From contig NC_092670.1 in the NCBI RefSeq assembly GCF_964355755.1, positions 29,005,795-29,069,794 on the forward strand: 64,000 bases of DNA, given 5' to 3'. Each line of letters begins with the position of its first letter. The stretch's first letter is position 1. This DNA comes from Antedon mediterranea. Taxonomy: Eukaryota > Echinodermata > Crinoidea > Comatulida > Antedonidae. Below, piece by piece: positions 51,301-60,300 of the stretch. The position numbers and the translations under genes are program-made. Under the pieces are notes generated by a model. It made no database searches and was not told where the DNA came from. It saw only the letters and a list, made by a program, of their open reading frames with translations.

Positions 51301-54300
51301 AGAAATATTCTATTTGTTTGAATTTTGTTTTACTTTTTCTAGGCACATCTGCTGTAGCATCAAAGCATGAAGAACTTGAATGTCTATATGCCAGTGTTGG
51401 TAAAGTCATTTATGAAGGCCTGAACAGCTATGAAAAGTATATTGTCCCCCTATTTTATAATTGACTACAGTATGCCTACATCTTTGTATATATTACTAGC
51501 TGAAAAGCATGATCTAACCTTAATGTCAGATAGACAATGTTATTGTTTTTTTTAAATCTAGCCACTACAGTAGGATGAAATAGTTCAATGTAGGAATCGG
51601 ATAGTTTTTGTTGGTTGAAAGGAAATTGTTCAGTTTATTTATGAAAATATTGCCTTCTAGCATTATAAACATTCAAAAGTCAATACACAATACACTAATG
51701 ACCATTTCTGTTTATATGACAAACAAATTCACACCTCATCTTATAGTACATAAGCATTTGATATTTCAGCTTGTTTTATTTGCCATTTTTATATAATTAT
51801 TTGATATCCAGGGCTGCCACTGGCACACCAACAACAAGTCTCTTTGGTACTCTAATGATTCTAAAAGCAGCCTGTACAAACAATGTTAGTTACATTGATC
51901 GCCTTATCTCTGTCTTCATGAGGGCGCTAACCAAGATGACACGAGAGCATCTTTCTCCATCAGCAGCTGGTGATGGAATACCAGGTATGTTCACCTCAAA
52001 AGTCTTCTAGGTGTCTCATTTACAAAGTTTAAAAGTTCTTTTAAAGTAAAGATCTCTTCTCTTATATTTACATGTTTTTGTACCAATGAGATTATTGATA
52101 AAATCTGCAACTGTGTCAAAGTACATTTAAATGTTATTTGTTTAAATTCCTATAAAAATTATATTCAATATATTTTTGTAGTTGCCTCTGAGCTTCTTGT
52201 AATCAGTCTTGACCTTGTTAAGAACCGTGTCGGTGTGATGAGCAACGACATGAAGCGTAACTTCATTCAAATTATCTTGTCGCAACTCATTGAAAAATCA
52301 CCGGAGGCTAAAGTACTCAAGACTGTTGTCAAGATGGTTGAGGACTGGATAAAAATTAAGGTTAGTTATTTGATTGATTTAAACTAGAACCTCTATTAAG
52401 GGAACACCTTTGGGACCCAACAAAATTTCCCTTAATAGGGTTCCCCTGAATAGAGGTTGGCCGTGGTGTTACAACTTATATTTCCCCTTGTTAATTTCAT
52501 AAGAAAATGTCTCCTCATTAAAAAGGCGAATAGAGGTGTCCCAAATAAGGGCTTTACTTCAATTGATTTGTAAACCAATGAGTTATGATTCAATCGAGTC
52601 AAAGCTCAAAAAGCATCTACCGTAATCATAGAATATCCACGGCTAGCTAATCATATATGAAGCAGTACTACTATGCTCTAATTCTAAACAAAATGTAAGA
52701 ATTCATTGAAAAGTACATATTCATTCCATTTCCGTTCTCAACCAATTTTAATCTGAAACAACTGTACAGTGATTGTATTTTTTGAGTGGTTCTTTACAAA
52801 ATAAAAAACCAAATTGGATGCCATAGATTCTTTGACTTTGTGTTATCTATATATAAATTTACGTAAGGGCAAAATTCGGTAAATCGCGCCTTCTAGAATT
52901 TTTACTCGATGGTATATAAATTTGGTTCGTACTTTCGGTACTTATTTTAACCACCTGATGTAACCCTGTTTACTAATTAAATTAAGTTAGATAATTAGTT
53001 ATTGACGATTAAAACGAATTTAGGTTCAACGATTTGCTCCAAATAGGGGTGTTTTCCGATCGTGGTAATGGTATACACTGTCTAATGGATGTCCATCTTG
53101 AAAAATACCCGCCACAAAAATGCGAGGAGGCTTCGCATTTTCCTATCTCCTCCTACGATAATTGTTTTTAATAGCTGAAAACCGGTTGAACAGCTAGAGT
53201 ACAGCATCATAATGTTGAAGACAGGCCGATTTTCTTTAAAAAATACTATTTTGATAGATTTAATATACGATTATACAAATGTATTGATTTGCGATGAATG
53301 GAACATCCCAATCTCTCAGTCTGCCAGAGTTTGGTTTAAAACAAGTAGGTAAATTTTTGAGCCCTTGGTTTAACACATACGGTAGGTAAATATATATGGG
53401 CCCTTTGAGAATACTTTGACAATACTGTAAATACCTATTAACTATTTTTGGTCCTCATTTGAATCGAACATTTCTTACTGTGAATGTTCGTACTGTTAGA
53501 TGTAATATAAAAATATATACAAATAAACTTTATTACTGAGATTGTGGTTAGGCTTCACTGTTAGATATATAAACACATTATTATATACAAATAAACTTTA
53601 TACTGTCAGTTCCCTCTCAACGTTTGTATTAATTATTAATTAATAATTACCAATAATATAAACGTCGTAGTGGTGTATCGTGACATGTACTTTAATATTT
53701 CAATTGATTATGACAGTGACAGTTTTAACAAAGTATTAAATCACAAATGTTTTACTGTATTTAGAGGTATATTATTTATAGGCCTATAAAACATGAACAA
53801 AATATTTTGTTACCGAGTGGATAAAGAATATATTTAAAAATTGTTCCTATTTGTACCTATCCGCTTTCCCATCCCTCAAACCTAATGTTACATACAAAAT
53901 ACAAATTGGGTTTCTTTAAATGAGTCCAAATCAAAAATTTGGACTCATTTTGTGATAAGTTTCTCCTTCGGAAGTAATTCCCAGGGTGCTAATTTTAGTT
54001 TAGTACATAAATCATCGTGTCTATTTATTCGTTTCTGTAAACGACAATGTATTATATAATAGTACATTTGAAATCGCCAGTTTTGTTACGCTGAAATTAC
54101 TGTGTATTCGAGAACCATCTGTGGGCACGACCTAGATGGTAAGCGAGCGTACCATCTAGTCTGTATAATTTACATTATTCAAGATTCAAGAAATTGTATT
54201 TGTCCATATAAATGGAAATTCAATTTTGCTTAGCATAATCTAAATTCATACTTTCGGTACCGATTTTAACCACCTGTTGTAACCCTGTTTACTAATTAAA

Positions 54301-57300
54301 TTGAGTTAGATAATTAGTTATTGACAATTAAAATGAATTTAGGTTCAACGATTTGGCCCAAATCTCCTTCTACGATAATTGTTTTTAATAGCTGAAAACC
54401 GGTTGAATACCTCAAGTACAGAATCATAATGTTGAAGACAGGCCGATTTTCGTTAAAAAATACTATTTTGATAGATTTAATATACGTTTACACAAACATA
54501 TTGCTTGGCGACGAATGGAACATTCCAATCTCTCTTCCACAAGTGCCTATTCCCTCAGATGTTGTAATAACACAAATGCAAGTGCACTCATAACAGAAAT
54601 TCGATCCATTTTTTTCAATCTGTGACTGCAGAGGTGGAATATCTGTACAACTTTTTCATTGCAGTTCAACCACCACGTACCGTAGCTGTTTTACATTATA
54701 TACAAATAAACTCTATTACTGACAGTTGCTTCTCAACGTCTGTATTGATTAATACTGTAATTACAAAAAATATAAAGGGTGTCTAGAAAACTCGGATCTC
54801 AGATATATCTGTAAAACAAGATTAAACAGGTGTCTAGAAAACTCAGATCTAAAAAACTCAGATCTCGGATATATCTGAGTTTTCTAGATCTAGAAAACTC
54901 AGATATCTGACTTTTCTAGATCTAGAAAACTTAGATATCAATATCTGACTTTTCTGGTTCCAAAATGGAACTAGAAAACTCAGTTCGTCAAATGATTGGT
55001 TGGTAGGTCATTTAGATCATTCCATTATTAATCAGAAGGTAGGTCATTTGAAATACTAGAGTTTAAAACTGATTACTGTGTGTAGGCCTACGTTTTCTTA
55101 CTAATATTGTAACATGTAGTAGCGGCCTACGGCTTAAAGAAAATACAGTGCACGTTACCGTTAAAATGTATGCTTAAAAATGAGGTATGTACGAGTTGGT
55201 GTGGATACGAGTTGATTGAGGTACGAGTTAGCCAAGTGGGGAATAGGTACGAGTTATTATTAGTTGACCACTTCTAGCCTAGTAAGGCCAGGCCCACTCT
55301 TCACGATACATCGCGATAGTGCCTACACGTTGAGCCTTGAATTGAGTTTGCTAGGCTAGGCCTAAATGCTAAGCCTATATTTTAAAATGTGTATATGGTA
55401 TTTCTTTATGATTTAAGTCATAGGCTGCTACTACAAGTTACAATAACTATTATTAGTAGTAAGAAAACGTAGTAATAATACTGTAGTATTTCAAACAAGC
55501 TATCCCTCTAATAATAATGAAACGATCCATTTGATGATCTGGGTTTTCTAGTTCCATTTTGGAACTCGAAAACTCAGATATCTGAGTTTTCTAGATCTAG
55601 AAAGTCAGATATCTGAGTTTTCTAGATCTAGAAAACTCAGATATATCTGAGATCTAAGTTTTCTCGATCTGAGTTTTCTAGACACCCGATTAAAACAATT
55701 AATATTTCGTTACTGAATGGATAAAGAATATATTAAAAAAAATATTCAGCGCTTAGAGGTTTCACAACATTAGGCACTATATAAATCCAGGATATTATTA
55801 TTTTTATTATGTACATACATTCATTCTTTTATTGCTCTTGAAATATTTTAGACACCAATAATGATGAACCAATCACCAGCACTAAGAGACAAGTCAATTC
55901 TATTGGTAAAGCTTATGCAGTATGTTGAGAGCAGATTCCCTGATGATCTGGAACTCAATGCTCAATTCCTTGATCTTGTCAACTTTGTCTACAGGTAACC
56001 TTTTTTTGATTTGATACAATCAACATTTATTTCATAATTTCCAATAAAAATTTAAACTCAGCATAAATTTAAAAGAAATATTAAATCCAGTACACAGTCA
56101 GCTACAGTTAAAGTTAACATCCATAGCCTGTATTACATGTGTGGTAAGGTTGTTAACTGTACCTGATTCTTTTTTCTGAGTTGAGTGGCCAATTGGTGCT
56201 ACTGCTATGTAGCAGAATGGTGCTACATAGCCATACAATTCAAGGCTCTTTTTCACCTGTTGTTATGGACTGAAGAATGAGCTTTGTTTGGTGGCAGGTC
56301 ATCTGAACATAAGAATTAATTTTTCAAGTTCAAAGATAAATATATATGCTGCTTGAACACAAATTATTTATTTTATTTACAGAGATGAAAGCTTAGCTGC
56401 TAGTGAACTGACCTCAAAACTTGAACCTGCTTTCTTGTCTGGTCTACGATGTAAACAGCCTCATATCCGTGCCAAGTTCTTCTCTGTGTTCAACCACAGT
56501 ATTAAGAAGAGACTGTTTGATAGGTTGCTTTATATCACAGCATCTCAGAATTGGGAATCCATGCAAAATCACTATTGGTTGAAAAAATGTATTGAGGTAT
56601 GTGCAGTACATTGACCAGAACATTGTGTCAGCCATTAGGTACAAGGCATTTATGGTACTTGGTAGAGTTACAATTCTCTTCCATTTTTGTAAGATTTAGT
56701 CAGGTTATCTACTACTTTCTGCAGCATGGCATGAACAAATTCCCTTTAAAAGTGTAATTTCAACGTAAGTGACAATTACCCAAGGTGATCAGCCAAGTGG
56801 CTTATTTGAGGTTCGACTGAACATCATACTAACTCTAGATCAAGATTGCTATTGCTCAGCAGCCTATCATTTACTTCTTTCAAGATATAAAATTCTGATT
56901 TTATTTTAAATGGTTATAATATATTTGTTTGGGTTTGAAATGCTATTGAATGGTCTGACATCCACAACTTGTTCTCTCTTAGCTTATCATGGCAGTAACA
57001 GTAAGTGGGCTGTCAATCACAACTGTTAACTCCTCCCCTTTACCTGCTATAACGGCTGTAGTTGGTCTAGCTGACTCACATGACAAGACTGCTTTCACTC
57101 TTGGGCTGCAAATGAAGGAGGAGCCAATGGATGTCGAGTCGGTTGAGGTTTGTTTTATCAGTATTACTGCTCTCATTGTTTAAAATAACATTAAACTGGG
57201 GTTAGAAATTGAATGAACCAAAACTGCATTAACATCAGCTTCATCAATTCACTACATTTTGTATCTTTGAAACAAACCAAGTAGTAACCTTTGCACAAAG

Positions 57301-60300
57301 TCCAACTGAATTTGTTGAACATTTTGTATTACATAACAAACATTTATAATTCAAGGAAAGTTATGTTAAGTTATACATGAAACTTGCTAAGCAATATGCA
57401 GTACCATACCCAGACACTTACAACAACAGCCTCTAATCTGCCAAGTATCTTGTCTTTTTTTTGGCAAATTAAATGCTTGTACAATTCTTGTTGGCATGTA
57501 ATAACATGTTATATAAATATGCCTTTAGATTATTTGTTTAAAGCATGTATTCATTTAAATTTAGGAACTTTCAGTCTTTATTGTAATAAACACTGTTAAA
57601 TACTGGCTTGCTGAATTGTCTGAAATACACACCTGCTTCTGGTATATTGTGACAATAAATGTTTTATTTTGACAGGACATTGATGTTGATGTTGAGTTCA
57701 GCCAACCTGATGGTGGGTCATTTAAGAAGTCAGCTGATAACAAGCAGAACTTGAGCCAGTTGATTAGTAGACATATGAAGTTTCTTGACCAGCTTAGAGA
57801 ATTTAAGGTTCATCTCTTTCACAAATTTTCCACCCTTAAAAACACTTATTTATGGTAGTTTCAGCAACATTGAATCAATACAGTATATAAATTATATACA
57901 AAATTGAACAAATTTAGAATATCAAGATTAAATCTTCAAGAATTCTGTATAATACGATATCCTCTGGCCATGTGTCCTCGCCACAGAGGATATTGATGAG
58001 ATAATAGGTACAGTCGCCACCAGAAAACATAAATACATTCCTTTCTTAATTCTCTTCTCTTGCAATGTATCTTATTCTCATTTTAAAACTAAATTAAAGT
58101 AATATTTGATACCAATGTCCGTTTATATGAACTTTAAAGTTTTATATTTTTATGAAATTTAATGAATTTTAACATTTTTTCTATTTTATTCTACATGTAT
58201 GAATTTTATCTTTTTTTAATCTGTTTGAAAATGTTATGAATTGTCTTGTATCTTTAATTTTGAATGTTGTGGCCAAATTTTCTATTTTTTAAATAGAATT
58301 AGTAACCTTTAGAAAAACATGAACATTTTGTGTTTTGTGAGATTCTGGTTTTTTTTTTATTCTGTTTATATTTACAGTTTGTTTAAATATCCATAGTTCA
58401 TAGTTGTCATTCTCTCTCATTCTCTTTTGATAGACATTTAATTTTTTGACGGCACTTTCAAACCTGTGTCACAATAGTACTAGTCTAAGCCACTGTGTCT
58501 GGATTGACATGCTTCCAAAACTTTGGAAGATTCTAAGTGATAAACAGCAGTCTGTAAGTTATTTTATGCTTTTTGTTACATCAATACCACATAAACTCAT
58601 ATATATTTACATATTTTTGACCAAACAAAAGTAGAAACTATTTATACCTAAATGAAAGGGTTGGATGAAGTAATTTATTCTATTATTTTACAGCAACTTT
58701 CTCAAGAAATTGGACCATTCCTTTGTAGTGGTAGCCACCATCATCAAAAAGACTGTAACCCTAGTACTATCAATACCATGTTGGAAGCTGTCGCTCAGTG
58801 TGTGCCTGCTATATCCATCAGACCATGCGTTCTCAAGGTATAAAGCCTAATATAATAAACAGTAAATAAAGTCTGAATTCCAATTTATGATTAGGTCACT
58901 GTTTAATTCTTTTCACAAATCAACCTTAGTCTTTAGGAGGGAAAAAAGACTTTTTAATGATGCACCTACAGTGAATTCTTTAAAAAGCAGTTTTTGGAAT
59001 CTCGACCAAAGCCATGATTTCCAAATGAATTGCAATAATGTGCTTTAATTAATGCTCGCAAATTGTCCAACAATTTTTCTTCACCAGTTTGAGACATCTG
59101 CCATGAAAATAAACAGCTATTATTATGTTTTACCATAAAAAAGTCCCTGAAATTAAGTATTATATAAACATTCTAAAAAATAATGTAAAAAAATGTAAAC
59201 TTGATATTTTCTATTCTTAGTATTTGTCCAAGACTCATAATCTGTGGCATAGATCTGTGTTGATTCTTGAGCAGCAAGCAATTGAGAGTGGCTTCAATAT
59301 GCAGCATAAACCACGCACTGTTAGTGTTGGTAGCGTTTATGATTTCTATGAGCCTGATAACACGGCTAGTTTACAACAGGTTAGTTTTCTTACATATATC
59401 AGTGGTTTCCTTGTGTTGCGTCTATACTGGAAACCAAGCATAAATCACACACTCTTCAGATTAAAGATATTAAATTCGAAACTGGTTGTGCTTATGTTTC
59501 GCAATGCATAGAGGGCCTAATCCGAATTTCCTCAATTTCCATTTGAGCCTAATAAATACCTTTACAATTTGTTTTGAATACCCAATACCAAGGAATGTTT
59601 AATTCCAGCTTTATCAGATACCAATTTTATCATTATTAATATTGATTTGTGCACCACTTTTTACAGGAAACACTTGACTCATTAGCTGGTATATATGAAC
59701 TACTAGAAGAGGAAGATATGTGGGCAGGTTTGTGGCAGAAACGCTGTAAGTTTCCAGATACAGCTACAGGAATTGCCTATGAGCAGCAGGGATTCTTTGA
59801 ACAAGCTCAACAAGCATATGAATCTGTGAGTACTACTTATTTGAGAGTACATCCTGCTTTAGATGTGCTTAGAATAGAACTGTTAGAGTAAAGTTTTTCA
59901 TACACCATGTATTTCTTAAAATGAGGTATTTTCGCCGAGTGATCAAATATTACTATACTAGTGTATATTCACCTTTTGAACAATATAAAACTCTCCTAGC
60001 AAAAATGCCTTCAATTTGATTAATTACTCCAATTAAGACAACTTCTTGGATTTGAAATTTTGAAAAACATACCACCTCAAATTTTATGTTATATAAACAA
60101 ATTTGGACATTGCAATGTATAAATTTAAAAATTAATTTTTAACTTAGATTGTAAAATTTACCTTGACAGTTTTCCTCCACCTCCTTCATTTTTGTGTGTA
60201 TTTTTGTGACAACCTAATTGTAGTAGCTCTCTATTGTACTAACTTTAAAAAAAAGTTTTTTGCTATTATTTTTGTAACAAGTTTTAAATATTTTATCAAC

